Source: Thermoleophilales bacterium (lineage in GTDB: Bacteria; Actinomycetota; Thermoleophilia; Solirubrobacterales; 70-9). Taken from it: 64,000 nt of DNA. The DNA lies in assembly GCA_020636895.1 (NCBI GenBank), contig JACJWZ010000001.1, positions 310,001 through 374,000 on the forward strand. Direction: 5' to 3'. Shown here one piece after another: positions 29,281 through 37,943 of this stretch (its first letter is position 1; every line of letters begins with the position of its first letter). The notes under the pieces are model-generated. The model made no database searches. It had not been told where the DNA came from and saw only the letters and a program-made list of their open reading frames with translations. Position numbers and translations under genes: made by a program.

Positions 29281-30573
29281 GTGACCGCGCGGTCCCCTGA
29301 GGCCGTCGGCGTGGTTGGCGTCGGCTGGGTCGGGCTGGTCACGGCCGCCTGCTTCGCATCCCAGGGCCACGAGGTCTGGGCGATGGACGTCGACGCGGCG
29401 AAGGTCGAGCGGCTCTCCCGCGGCGAGCTCTCGATCCACGAGCCGGGCCTGCCCGAGCTCGTCCGAGAGCACCAGGAGCGCCTCAACTTCACGACTTCAA
29501 TGGACGAGCTGCTCGCCAACGCGAAGCTGCTCTTCTGCTGCGTCGATACGCCCCCGACCTATTCCGGCGACGCTGATCTCTCGCGGGTGCTGTCGGTGGT
29601 CGAGCAACTCTCCGGGGACTCCGAGCACGCGCTCGTGATGAAGAGCACCGTGCCCTCTGGGACCGGCGAGTCGATCCGCCGCGACCTGCCGACGCTCGCC
29701 TACGTCTCCTGCCCCGAGTTCCTCAAGGAGGGCACCGCGGTCCAGGACTTCCTCCATCCCGACCGGGTCGTGATCGGCGCCGATCCCGGCGACGAGTGGG
29801 CCTCCGACGCCGTCGCCGCGTTGTACGAGCCGCTCGGCGGCGAGATCGTCCGCACCGACGTGGCCAGCGCCGAGATGATCAAGCTCGCCTCCAACGCCTT
29901 CCTCGCGACCAAGATCTCCTTCATCAACGAGATCGCCAACGTCTGCGAGGAGGTCGGCGCCGACGTCACCGAGGTCGCCCGTGGCATGGGCCTCGACGAG
30001 CGCATCGGCGACAAGTTCCTGCAGGCGGGGATCGGCTATGGCGGCAGTTGTTTCCCGAAAGATGTCTCTGCTTTGAAGCAGCTCGCCGGCAACTCCGGAT
30101 ACCACTTCCAGCTGCTCAACTCGGTCATCGAGGTGAACGAGCTGCAGAAGCGGCGCGTGATCGGGAAGCTGACCAAGCACCTGGGCTCGCTGGTCGGCAA
30201 GCGGGTGGCGCTGCTCGGGCTCGCCTTCAAGCCGAACACCGACGACATGCGCGAGGCCTCCTCTTTGGTCCTCTCGGCCCGGTTGCAGGGGGAGGGCGCG
30301 CACGTCGTCGCCTTCGACCCCGTCGCCCACGAGGGCGCCGAGGGGATCCTGCCGACGGTCGAGCTCGCCGATTCGGCCGAGCACGCGCTCGAGGGCGCCG
30401 ACGCGGCCATCCTCGTCACGGAGTGGCCGGAGTTCGCGGAGCTCGACTGGGCGGCGATGGCCGGTTCGATGCGCACGCCGCTGATCGTCGACGGCCGCAA
30501 CTTCCTGGACCCCGCGCAAGTGCGCGCGGCCGGCTTCGCCTACGAGGGCATCGGTCGCGGCGCCGACGCCTGA
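29281..30573 (+). CDS. ugd: UDP-glucose/GDP-mannose-type 6-dehydrogenase
   Basis: 430 residues. N-terminal Rossmann motif GVGWVG (13-18), central domain with 'CPEFLKEGTAVQDFLHPDR', and the catalytic Cys257 in GYGGSCFPKD. The C-terminal domain contains GLAFKPNTDD. It oxidises a nucleotide sugar twice with NAD+ to the uronic acid, most often UDP-glucose to UDP-glucuronate. The context of NDP-sugar pyrophosphorylases and an LCP ligase supports a role in surface polysaccharide supply. The GTG start at 29281 is 44 nt after the LCP stop. Confidence 0.92.
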   Translation: MTARSPEAVGVVGVGWVGLVTAACFASQGHEVWAMDVDAAKVERLSRGELSIHEPGLPELVREHQERLNFTTSMDELLANAKLLFCCVDTPPTYSGDADLSRVLSVVEQLSGDSEHALVMKSTVPSGTGESIRRDLPTLAYVSCPEFLKEGTAVQDFLHPDRVVIGADPGDEWASDAVAALYEPLGGEIVRTDVASAEMIKLASNAFLATKISFINEIANVCEEVGADVTEVARGMGLDERIGDKFLQAGIGYGGSCFPKDVSALKQLAGNSGYHFQLLNSVIEVNELQKRRVIGKLTKHLGSLVGKRVALLGLAFKPNTDDMREASSLVLSARLQGEGAHVVAFDPVAHEGAEGILPTVELADSAEHALEGADAAILVTEWPEFAELDWAAMAGSMRTPLIVDGRNFLDPAQVRAAGFAYEGIGRGADA

Positions 30574-30650
30574 GCTCGCCCGCGCCCGCGCAGCCGACGC
30601 CTGGGCTCGCCCCGCGCCCGCGGCTGACACCCGAGCTCCCCCATCCGCGC
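30562..30650 (+). repeat. decaying tandem repeat over the end of ugd
   Basis: A unit of 30-31 nt that includes the last ugd codons and stop (GCCGACGCCTGAGCTCGCC...) is repeated at 30593-30622 with few changes and again, more degenerate, from 30623. The stop codon region has been duplicated into the intergenic space. Confidence 0.6.
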
Positions 30651-30716
30651 GCCCGCCGCCGACTGCGAGCCTCTCGCCGGGTGGAGGCTCCGGGAACCGT
30701 CACTTCCTCCACGGAT

Positions 30717-30751
30717 TCGCAATCGCTTGTCCCTGAGAGCTGCGATTGCGA
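30717..30751. repeat. palindromic repeat family A, copy 1
   Basis: Arms TCGCAATCGC (30717-30726) and GCGATTGCGA (30742-30751) are perfect complements, separated by 15 nt. The same arms with the same spacing recur at 44256-44290, and the loops share GTCC-TGAGA-CT. It lies between ugd and the nucleotidyltransferase gene. Confidence 0.75.
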
Positions 30752-30860
30752 CTTCGCGGCCGATCTGGGCCCTCGGACCGTGCGCCGTTCACACCCGGAT
30801 TTCAGTTTCAGCCGCGGCAACCGATAGAAGTCCGGCGATGGGAACTCGACCGGAGCGGCG

Positions 30861-31949
30861 ATGCAGGCACTGATCCTCGTGGGCGGGCACGGCACCCGCC
30901 TGCGGCCCGTGACCCTGACGCTGCCGAAGCCGGTGATCCCGCTGGTCGACCGGCCGTTCCTCCGGTACATGATCGACTGGCTCGCCCGCCACGGCGTCGA
31001 CGACGTCGTCATGGCCTGCGGGTTCCTGCCCGACCAGCTCCGCGCCGCGTTCGGCGACGAGATCCCCGGTGGCCCGACGCTCCACTACGTCGAGGAGCCG
31101 GAGCCGCGCGGCACCGCGGGCGCGATCAAGTTCGCAGAGGACCTGCTGCAGGACCGCTTCTTCGCCCTCAACGGCGACTCCCTCACCGACCTCGACCTGA
31201 CCGCGCTGCTCGACCGCCACGTCTCGAGCGGCGCCCGCGCGACGCTGGGCGTCCATCCGGTCGACGACATCACCGGCCTCGGCCTCGTCCGCAGCGACCC
31301 GGACACGGGCGAGATCCTCGAGTTCCTCGAGAAGCCGGACCCGGCGACCGTGGACACGAACGAGGTCTCGGCCGGGATGTACGTGCTCGAGAAGGAGGTG
31401 CTCGACCTCGTGCCGCCCCATCAGGACGTCTCGATCGAGCGCGAGGTATGGCCGCGGCTCGTCGGCGACGGCCTCTACTCGCAGCGCCTCGAGGGCTACT
31501 GGATGGACATCGGCACGCCCGACCGCTACCTCGCCGCCTGCTGGGACATCCTCGGCCGCAAGGTCGAGTCCGAGCCGGGGGAAAAGGTCGACGACGAGGG
31601 TCGCTACGTTGCCGCCGACGCGGACGTCGACCCCGGCGCGGCGGTCGAGGGTCAGGCCTTCGTCGAGAGCGACTGCGCGGTGGCCGCCGAGGCGACCATC
31701 GGCCCGCGCGCCGTGCTCGGCGCCGGCGTCAGCGTCGGCAAGGGTGCTTCGATCGTCGGCTCAGCGCTCCATCCCGCTTGCCGGGTCGGCTCCGGCGCCG
31801 CCGTCGTCGGCTCGATCCTGTCGGCCGGTGTCGTCGTCGAGGACGGCGCCAACGTGCCTGAGGGATCGGTGATCGGCGCCGGCGCGACGATCACCGCGCA
31901 GGCCGAGCTCGAGCCGAACGCGCGCGTCCAGCCCGAAGAGACCGTCTGA
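30861..31949 (+). CDS. NDP-sugar pyrophosphorylase (mannose-1-phosphate guanylyltransferase-like)
   Basis: 362 residues. N-terminal nucleotidyltransferase domain with GGHGTRLRPVTLTLPKP (8-24) and 'ALNGDSLTDLDL' (metal-binding Asp), then 'GYWMDIGTPDRYL'. The C-terminal ~110 residues form a left-handed beta-helix built from hexapeptides. This architecture belongs to the GDP-mannose pyrophosphorylase-like group, also used by some glucose-1-phosphate enzymes. With the phosphomannose isomerase-like gene following at 21 nt, GDP-mannose supply is the best guess. A short upstream ORF (30838-30873) overlaps its start. Confidence 0.85.
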   Translation: MQALILVGGHGTRLRPVTLTLPKPVIPLVDRPFLRYMIDWLARHGVDDVVMACGFLPDQLRAAFGDEIPGGPTLHYVEEPEPRGTAGAIKFAEDLLQDRFFALNGDSLTDLDLTALLDRHVSSGARATLGVHPVDDITGLGLVRSDPDTGEILEFLEKPDPATVDTNEVSAGMYVLEKEVLDLVPPHQDVSIEREVWPRLVGDGLYSQRLEGYWMDIGTPDRYLAACWDILGRKVESEPGEKVDDEGRYVAADADVDPGAAVEGQAFVESDCAVAAEATIGPRAVLGAGVSVGKGASIVGSALHPACRVGSGAAVVGSILSAGVVVEDGANVPEGSVIGAGATITAQAELEPNARVQPEETV

Positions 31950-31970
31950 GCGTCTGAGAGGATCAAGCCG

Positions 31971-32993
31971 ATGAGCGACCTGGCCGAACGCATCGGCGCA
32001 CACGATTCCGGCGACCAGCTCGAGGCTGCGCTCGCCCTCCCCGAGCACCTGCGCGATGCCCTCTGGCGCTTCTCCTCCGCCAATATCGAACCGATCGAGT
32101 CCACCGGGCTCGTCGTCTGCGGGATGGGCGGCTCGGCGATCGGGGGCGATCTTGCCGCCGCCGCGCTCGGCTCGCGGCTCGGCAAGCCGCTCGACGTCGT
32201 CCGCGCGTACGGCGTCCCGCCCTGGACGAGCCCCGATCGCGCCATCTTCTGCTCCAGCTACTCGGGCAACACGGAGGAGACCATCGCCTGCTACGCGGCC
32301 GCCGAGGCCGTCGGCGCGCAGCGGGTCGTCGCCACGACCGGCGGCAAGATCGCCGAGCTCGCCCGCGCCGACGGCGTCCCGGTGATCGGCATGCCCGCCG
32401 GGCTCCAGCCCCGCGCCGCGGTCGGCTACACCTTCGCGCTCGCGGCCGAGGTCGCCGCGCTCGTCGGCGCCGGTCCCGCCATCAGGACCGAGATCGACTC
32501 CTCGGCGGCCCATCTCGAGAGCGCGACGGAGTCGCTTCTGGACCTCGCCAACCAGCTCGCGGACCGCATCCACGGCTCCGTCCCGCTGATCTACGGCTGC
32601 GATCTGACCGCGAAGATCGCGTACCGCTGGAAGTGCCAGATCAACGAGAACTCGAAGCTCCCCGCCTTCGACCATCACCTGCCGGAGATGGACCACAACG
32701 AGATCGTCGGCTGGGCGGGGGGTCCCGCGGGGGCGTACACGGCGGTGTTCCTCGAGGACAGCGACCAACACCCGCGCGAGCGTCAGCGCGTCGAGCTGAC
32801 GGCGGGGCTGATCGAGGATCGCGCCCACGACGTGATCCGCCTCGAGACTGAGGGCGAGACGCGTACCGAGCGCCTGCTCTGGGCGGTCATGCTCGGTGAC
32901 CTGCTCTCGCTGGAGCTCGCCGCGCGCGAGGGCGTCGACCCGACGCCGGTCGAGGTCATCGAGAGCCTCAAGGACCAGCTCGGCCGTCCGTAG
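31971..32993 (+). CDS. bifunctional phosphoglucose/phosphomannose isomerase
   Basis: 340 residues. Two SIS folds: 'VVCGMGGSAIGGDL' and 'FCSSYSGNTEET' in the first, and 'YGCDLTAKIAYRWKCQINENSKLPAF' with the catalytic Glu/His region 'LPEMDHNEIVGW'. This matches the archaeal/actinobacterial PGI/PMI family, which converts fructose-6-phosphate to glucose-6-phosphate or mannose-6-phosphate. It stands between two NDP-sugar pyrophosphorylase genes and so feeds sugar phosphates to them. A GAGGA ribosome site precedes the ATG. Confidence 0.9.
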   Translation: MSDLAERIGAHDSGDQLEAALALPEHLRDALWRFSSANIEPIESTGLVVCGMGGSAIGGDLAAAALGSRLGKPLDVVRAYGVPPWTSPDRAIFCSSYSGNTEETIACYAAAEAVGAQRVVATTGGKIAELARADGVPVIGMPAGLQPRAAVGYTFALAAEVAALVGAGPAIRTEIDSSAAHLESATESLLDLANQLADRIHGSVPLIYGCDLTAKIAYRWKCQINENSKLPAFDHHLPEMDHNEIVGWAGGPAGAYTAVFLEDSDQHPRERQRVELTAGLIEDRAHDVIRLETEGETRTERLLWAVMLGDLLSLELAAREGVDPTPVEVIESLKDQLGRP

Positions 32994-33093
32994 CGCGTCC
33001 AGGGAGGGAACCCCGCATGTCGCGGTAAAGCCTCCCCGCGGCCTGAGGGCTCCTCCGGACTACCTGAGCCGGGTCCCACCAGCCCGCGCCCGA

Positions 33094-33099
33094 TAGCCT
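33094..33099 (+). promoter_or_regulatory. -10 element (TAGCCT)
   Basis: TAGCCT ends 7 nt before the ATG at 33107, so the second nucleotidyltransferase gene can be transcribed separately as a leaderless mRNA. Confidence 0.6.
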
Positions 33100-33106
33100 C
33101 GCCGAG

Positions 33107-34123
33107 ATGCGCGCCATGGTCATGGCGGCGGGCCTCGGCACCAGGCTCCGCCCGATAACCCACGAGGTCCCCAAGCCCGTCGTCCCGGTCGGGAACGTCG
33201 CGATCGTCGAGCAGCTCGTCCGGCTGCTCCACGCCCACGGCGCCGACGAGATCATCGCCAACCTGCACTGGTTCCCCGAGACGGTGCGCGGGCGCCTCGG
33301 GGACGGCTCCGAGCTCGGCGTCTCGATCTCCTACGAGCAGGAGGAGGAGCTGCTCGGGACCGCCGGCGGCGTCCGCAACGTGAGCGCGTTCCTGACCGCG
33401 GAGGACGAGCCGTTCTTCGTGCTCGCGGGCGACGCGCTCACCGACGTCGACCTGAGCGCCCTCGCCGCGGCACACCGAGCAAACGGCGGGGTGGCGACGC
33501 TCGCGGTCAAGAAGGTCTCCGACGTCAGCGAGTACGGCGTCATCGTCACCGGCTCCGACGGTCGCATCCAGGGCTTCCAGGAGAAGCCGGACCCCGCGGA
33601 GGCCCTCTCCGACCTCGTCAACTGCATGGTCTACGTCTTCAGCCCGGAGATCTTCGACTACTTCCCGCGCGAGGAGATGCCGGATCCCGTCGACTTCGCC
33701 CACGACGTCTTCCCGGCGCTGCTCGAGAACGACGTCCCCTTCCACGTCCACGAGATCGACGGCTACTGGAACGACGTCGGCACCCTGCGGGAGTACCTGC
33801 AGGGCAACCTCGACGCGGTGCAGGGGCACGTGAAGCTGCCTCGGCTCGCCGGCGAGCTGCTCGGGGACGGCGACGAGCCGAGCGGCGCCGAGGTGGGGGA
33901 GGGGGTCGAGATCGAGGGCCCGGTGCTGCTCGGCTCCGGAGCCCGGATCGGCGCCGGCGCGCGGCTCAGCGGGCCGCTCGTGGTCGGTCCCGACGCCGAG
34001 ATCGGGCCCGGCGCCCAGGTCAAGGAGGCGGTCCTGCTGCCGGGAGCGGTGATCCCCGAGGGCAGCGTCCTCGCGCGCGGCATCGCCGGCGACGCTTCGC
34101 GGCTCGCCACCGACCGGTGGTAG
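33107..34123 (+). CDS. NDP-sugar pyrophosphorylase, second copy
   Basis: 338 residues. Same architecture as the protein at 30861: 'AAGLGTRLRPITHEVPKP' at the N-terminus, 'VLAGDALTDVDL', 'GYWNDVGTLREYL', and a C-terminal left-handed beta-helix region, but sequences differ enough to suggest different sugars. Mannose-1-phosphate guanylyltransferase or glucose-1-phosphate thymidylyl/uridylyltransferase activity is possible. thrB starts 8 nt later, probably in the same transcript although the functions are unrelated. Confidence 0.85.
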   Translation: MRAMVMAAGLGTRLRPITHEVPKPVVPVGNVAIVEQLVRLLHAHGADEIIANLHWFPETVRGRLGDGSELGVSISYEQEEELLGTAGGVRNVSAFLTAEDEPFFVLAGDALTDVDLSALAAAHRANGGVATLAVKKVSDVSEYGVIVTGSDGRIQGFQEKPDPAEALSDLVNCMVYVFSPEIFDYFPREEMPDPVDFAHDVFPALLENDVPFHVHEIDGYWNDVGTLREYLQGNLDAVQGHVKLPRLAGELLGDGDEPSGAEVGEGVEIEGPVLLGSGARIGAGARLSGPLVVGPDAEIGPGAQVKEAVLLPGAVIPEGSVLARGIAGDASRLATDRW

Positions 34124-34130
34124 CGGCGGC

Positions 34131-35069
34131 ATGAGCGGGCGCAGGCGCATAGTCCGGGTCCCGGCCACCTCGGCCAACCTCGGTCCCGGCTACGACGTCC
34201 TCGCCGCCGCGGTGGCGATCGAGCTCGAGCTCGAGGTCGAGGAAACGGGCACCTACGGCTTCGATCCCGGCGGCCTCGAGGTCCCGACCGGGCGCGAGAA
34301 CCTTCTCGTCAGCTCCTTCGAGCGACTCCACAGCGCCGACGGCATCAGCTTCCGGCAGCGCAGCGAGATCCCGCTCGCGCGCGGGCTCGGCTCCTCGGCG
34401 GCAGCGATCGTCGCGGGCCTCGTCGCCGCGGACCACCTCTTCGAACTCGGGCACTCGCGCGAGGCGCTGTTCGAGCTCGCCTGCGAGATCGAGGGCCACC
34501 CCGACAACGTCGCCGCGGCGATGTTCGGAGGTTTCACCGTCGCCGCGCCGGAGGGCGCGCCGCACCGCGTCAGCGCCCCCGACCCGATCGACGTCGCCGC
34601 CGGCACCGCCCCCGCCTCCGGCGGCACCCTGCCGGCGATCATCGCGCCGCCGGAGGGCGTCGAGGCGATCCTCGTGATCCCCGCCGAGGAGGTCTCCACC
34701 GCGGACGCCCGCGCGGCGATGGGCGCTGAGCTCCCCATCGGCGACGCGGTCCACAACGTCGCCGCCGCCGCCAACCTGGTGCTCGGGATCGAGCGCTCGG
34801 ACCTGACGCTGATCGAGCGCGGCCTCTCCGACCGCATCCACCAGGACCGCCGCGCCCACCTCTTCCCGCGGTCGATCGAGTTGGTCGCCGCGGCGCGTGA
34901 GCTCGGGGCGATCGGAGCGACTATCTCCGGCGCCGGGCCGACGGTCCTGATCTGGAGCCACTGGCAGTCCGGGTCGGGGCTCTTGGAGGGACTACAGGAG
35001 CGCGCCGAGGGTTGGGCCGAGGTGAGGCGGGCCCCCTTCTCCCCGCACGGCGCCCGCGTCGAGCTCTGA
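34131..35069 (+). CDS. thrB: homoserine kinase
   Basis: 312 residues, GHMP kinase family. N-terminal 'VRVPATSANLGPGYDVLAAA' and the ATP-binding PLARGLGSSAAAI (81-93) are diagnostic of ThrB, and 'EIEGHPDNVAAAMFGG' follows. It phosphorylates homoserine in threonine synthesis. Usual partners (thrA, thrC) are absent here; the gene sits at the end of the sugar-nucleotide cluster. Confidence 0.93.
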   Translation: MSGRRRIVRVPATSANLGPGYDVLAAAVAIELELEVEETGTYGFDPGGLEVPTGRENLLVSSFERLHSADGISFRQRSEIPLARGLGSSAAAIVAGLVAADHLFELGHSREALFELACEIEGHPDNVAAAMFGGFTVAAPEGAPHRVSAPDPIDVAAGTAPASGGTLPAIIAPPEGVEAILVIPAEEVSTADARAAMGAELPIGDAVHNVAAAANLVLGIERSDLTLIERGLSDRIHQDRRAHLFPRSIELVAAARELGAIGATISGAGPTVLIWSHWQSGSGLLEGLQERAEGWAEVRRAPFSPHGARVEL

Positions 35070-35122
35070 GCGGGCGCTCAACGCCCGTTCCCCCGCGACG
35101 CTCGCTCGACGTCCCCCGTTCG

Positions 35123-35174
35123 CGCCGAACGTCGACCGCACGGTGCCATAGGGGGTCGTCATCGACGTTCGGCG
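35123..35174. repeat. palindromic repeat family B, copy 1
   Basis: Perfect 13-nt arms CGCCGAACGTCGA (35123-35135) and TCGACGTTCGGCG (35162-35174) enclose 26 nt that contain CCATAGGGGGT. A second copy of the same 52-nt length lies at 56239-56290, with the same right arm and CTATAGGGGGT inside. Both copies lie upstream of a TTGCTACCTT promoter. Confidence 0.75.
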
Positions 35175-35186
35175 TGCCGCGAACGT

Positions 35187-35237
35187 GCCGAACGGCCCCG
35201 CAGCCACGCTCCGGCGGGGTTCAGCGGCCGTTCGGCG
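35187..35237. repeat. strong hairpin related to family B
   Basis: GCCGAACGGCC (35187-35197) pairs perfectly with GGCCGTTCGGC (35227-35237), and inside it CCCCGC pairs with GCGGGG. At 51 nt and with CCGAAC/GTTCGG arms it resembles family B in size and arm ends but has a different core. It may act as a terminator for thrB. Confidence 0.6.
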
Positions 35238-35245
35238 CCCTCTTG

Positions 35246-35275
35246 GCGTCTCGTGGCGTCTCGTGGCGTCTCGTG
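35246..35275 (+). repeat. three exact copies of a 10-bp repeat
   Basis: GGCGTCTCGT is repeated three times without a mismatch, 36 nt upstream of the ABC-transporter -10 element. It may be a slippage product or a stacked binding site. Confidence 0.75.
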
Positions 35276-35310
35276 GCGGCGCGGCAGCGGGCGCCGCGGT
35301 GACCCGTTGC

Positions 35311-35316
35311 TACCTT
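35311..35316 (+). promoter_or_regulatory. extended -10 (TGC TACCTT) of the ABC exporter operon
   Basis: GTTGCTACCTT ends 8 nt before the ATG at 35325 and fixes that start. It is nearly the same as the promoters before 8012 and 56337. Confidence 0.65.
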
Positions 35317-35324
35317 CCCGCGCT

Positions 35325-36344
35325 ATGACCGACTTGAGCGATTCCACTCCCGCCGAGCGCGCGATCGAGGTCGAGGGCCTCTCCAAGCAGTTCAAGAAGG
35401 GCCCCCTCGCCGTCGATGCGATCGACCTCCAGGTCGCAGCCGGAGAGATCTATGGCTTCCTCGGTCCCAACGGCGCCGGCAAGTCGACCGCCGTGCTGAT
35501 GCTGACCACGCTTCTGCCTCCGAGCGGCGGCACCGCGCGGGTCGGTGGCTACGACATCGCCGACCAGGGCTCCGAGGTCCGCCGCGTGATCGGTGCGGCG
35601 CTGCAGGAGGTCGCGCTCGATCCGCGGCTGACTGCCCGCGAGCACATGCGCCTGCAGACGGCGCTGCAGGGGATCGCGAAGGCGGAGCGGCGAGCTCGCG
35701 GCGACGAGCTGATCGAGCGCGTCGGGCTCGCCGAGGCCGCCGACAGGCAGGTCGGCGGCTACTCCGGCGGCATGCGCCGCCGGCTCGACCTCGCGCTGGC
35801 GCTGGTCCACCGGCCGAGCATCCTCTTCCTCGACGAGCCGACCACCGGCCTCGACCCGCAGTCGCGCACCTCGCTCTGGGAGGAGGTCGAGCGGCTCTCC
35901 GCCGAGGAGGGGATGACCGTCTTCCTCACCACCCAGTACCTCGAGGAGGCCGACCAGCTCGCCGACCGGGTCGGGATCATCGACCACGGCAAGATCGTCG
36001 CCGAGGGCACGCCGGCCGACCTCAAGGCCGAGATCGGCCAATCGACCGTAGTCGCCGTGCCGCTCGAGCGCGACCGCCACGGTCAGCTCTACGAGCTCCT
36101 CTGCGGGCTCGGGGAGCCCAGCGATGGCGCCGGCGACGACGGGGCCGTCTCCGTGCGTCTCAACGCGGACACCGGCGGTCTCGCCGGGGTCGTGAGGGAG
36201 CTCGACCGCGCCGGGATCGAGCTCGCCGACCTGCAGGTTCACTCGCCGACCCTCGACGACGTCTTCCTCGACAAGACGGGGCGCAAGCTCGAGGGTGCGG
36301 GCGACGACACCGGAGAGCATCAGACGACCGCGCAGGAGGCCTGA
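35325..36344 (+). CDS. ABC transporter ATP-binding protein (DrrA-like)
   Basis: 339 residues. Walker A GPNGAGKS (47-54), signature YSGGMRRRLDLALAL, Walker B 'ILFLDEPTTGLDPQ' and the switch His region are intact. The C-terminal ~100 residues form the extension seen in DrrA-type drug or lipid exporters. It energises the two permeases encoded next, each with a 1-4 nt overlap. Substrate unknown; daunorubicin-type or glycolipid/antibiotic export is typical of this class. Confidence 0.9.
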   Translation: MTDLSDSTPAERAIEVEGLSKQFKKGPLAVDAIDLQVAAGEIYGFLGPNGAGKSTAVLMLTTLLPPSGGTARVGGYDIADQGSEVRRVIGAALQEVALDPRLTAREHMRLQTALQGIAKAERRARGDELIERVGLAEAADRQVGGYSGGMRRRLDLALALVHRPSILFLDEPTTGLDPQSRTSLWEEVERLSAEEGMTVFLTTQYLEEADQLADRVGIIDHGKIVAEGTPADLKAEIGQSTVVAVPLERDRHGQLYELLCGLGEPSDGAGDDGAVSVRLNADTGGLAGVVRELDRAGIELADLQVHSPTLDDVFLDKTGRKLEGAGDDTGEHQTTAQEA

Positions 36345-37120
36345 TGCCCTCCGCCTTCGACCAGACCCTCGAGGTCGCCAGGCGCTCCTTCCTGCGCTCG
36401 CTCCGCCAGCCCGCCGCGGTCATCCCGAGCCTCGTCTTCCCGCTGTTCCTGCTCGCCGTCAACGCCGGCGGGCTCGACGCCGCCACCGATATCCCCGGCT
36501 TCCCGACCGATTCCTACCTGACCTTCATCCTCGCCTTCCCCTTCATCCAGGGCGCGATCTTCGCGCTGCTGAACATGGGCACCGACGTCGCCACCGACAT
36601 CGAGGGCGGGCTGATGAGCCGGCTCGCGCTGACCCCGATCCCCGGCGGGGCGTTGATGGCGGGCATGCTCGGCGGCGCGCTCGCGGTCGGGCTGGTGCAG
36701 GCGATCGTCTACCTGACGGTCGGGCTCGCCGCCGGCGCCAACTTCGCGGCCGGGATCTGGGGCGTGCCGGTGCTGCTCCTGCTCTCGCTGTCGATCTCGT
36801 TCTCCTTCGGCTGCGTCGGGACGTTCTCGGCGCTCCGCGTCGGCAACAGCGAGGCGATGCAGTCGCTCTTCCCGGTCTTCTTCGTCTTCCTGTTCTTCAG
36901 CTCCGCATCGCTGCCGCGCGACCTGCTCGGAGCCGGCTGGTTCAAGACGGTCGCCACGCTCAACCCGGTCTCCTACCTGATCGAGGGCATCCGCAGCCTG
37001 TTCGTGACCGGCTGGGACCCGGAGGCGCTCGCGCTCGCATTCGGCTTCGCGGCGCTGATCTCGGTCGTCTTCCTGACCGCCGCCTCCTCCGCCCTGCGCA
37101 CAAGGCTGGTGCGGGGATGA
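36344..37120 (+). CDS. ABC-2 type transporter permease 1
   Basis: 258 residues, six predicted membrane spans with the ABC-2 hallmark near the C-terminus (TLNPVSYLIEGIRSLFVTGWDP). The A of its ATG is the last base of the ATPase stop codon, so translation is coupled. It probably pairs with the permease at 37117. Confidence 0.9.
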   Translation: MPSAFDQTLEVARRSFLRSLRQPAAVIPSLVFPLFLLAVNAGGLDAATDIPGFPTDSYLTFILAFPFIQGAIFALLNMGTDVATDIEGGLMSRLALTPIPGGALMAGMLGGALAVGLVQAIVYLTVGLAAGANFAAGIWGVPVLLLLSLSISFSFGCVGTFSALRVGNSEAMQSLFPVFFVFLFFSSASLPRDLLGAGWFKTVATLNPVSYLIEGIRSLFVTGWDPEALALAFGFAALISVVFLTAASSALRTRLVRG

Positions 37121-37905
37121 ACCGCCCGGGACCCCGCCGCTTCGCCGAGGTCGCCCTCGCCGTCGCCTGGCGCAGCGTGCACAACTACCTGACGACGCCG
37201 TCTCTGCTGCTGCCGACGCTCGTCTTCCCCCTCTTCTTCTTCGCCGCCTTCGCGGGCGGGCTCTCCCGCATCGACCAAGCGCCGGGCTTCGACTACGCGA
37301 ACGGCTACACGGCGTTCGAGTTCGCCTTCGTGCTGCTGCAGTCGGCGGCCTTCGGCGGCGTCTTCACCGGCTTCGGGATCGCCCGCGACTTCGAGTCCGG
37401 GTTCGGCCGCCGGCTGATGCTGGCCGCCCCGAACCGGATGGCGCTCATCGTCGGCTACCTGCTCTCGGCGCTGGTCCGAGCCTCGGTCGTCGGCGCGATG
37501 CTGTTCGGGATCGCCCTGCTCTCCGGCATGCAGGTCTCCAGCGATGCCTTCGAGCTAGGCGGCCTGATCCTCCTGGCGCTGATGATGAACCTGGCCGCCG
37601 GGCTCTGGGCGGCCGGCGTCGCACTTCGCTTCCGGACGATCCAGGCGGGTCCGCTGATGCAGACCCCGGTCTTCCTCATCCTCTTCCTGGCGCCCGTGTA
37701 CGTGCCGCAGGCGCTGCTCGTCTCCTGGATCCACACCGTCTCCGAGTACAACCCGGTGACGCCGGTCGTCGAGGCGGCACGGACCCTGATCGCCGGTGGC
37801 TGGGAGCAGACCGGCGAGGCCTACGTGGCGGCTGCGGCGATGATCGTCGTCTTCGGCGTCTGGGCGGTGCGCAGCATGCGCAGCGCCGAGGCGGCCGGCG
37901 GCTAG
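37117..37905 (+). CDS. ABC-2 type transporter permease 2
   Basis: 262 residues, six spans, beginning MNRPGPRRFAEVALAVAWRS, with the family motif 'YNPVTPVVEAARTLIAGG' near the end. ATGA overlap with permease 1. The two permeases are homologous in layout but distinct in sequence, suggesting a heterodimeric exporter. Confidence 0.9.
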   Translation: MNRPGPRRFAEVALAVAWRSVHNYLTTPSLLLPTLVFPLFFFAAFAGGLSRIDQAPGFDYANGYTAFEFAFVLLQSAAFGGVFTGFGIARDFESGFGRRLMLAAPNRMALIVGYLLSALVRASVVGAMLFGIALLSGMQVSSDAFELGGLILLALMMNLAAGLWAAGVALRFRTIQAGPLMQTPVFLILFLAPVYVPQALLVSWIHTVSEYNPVTPVVEAARTLIAGGWEQTGEAYVAAAAMIVVFGVWAVRSMRSAEAAGG

Positions 37906-37943
37906 TACGTGGTAGGCGGCCGCCGGGCAGTGGCCGCAGCGGC

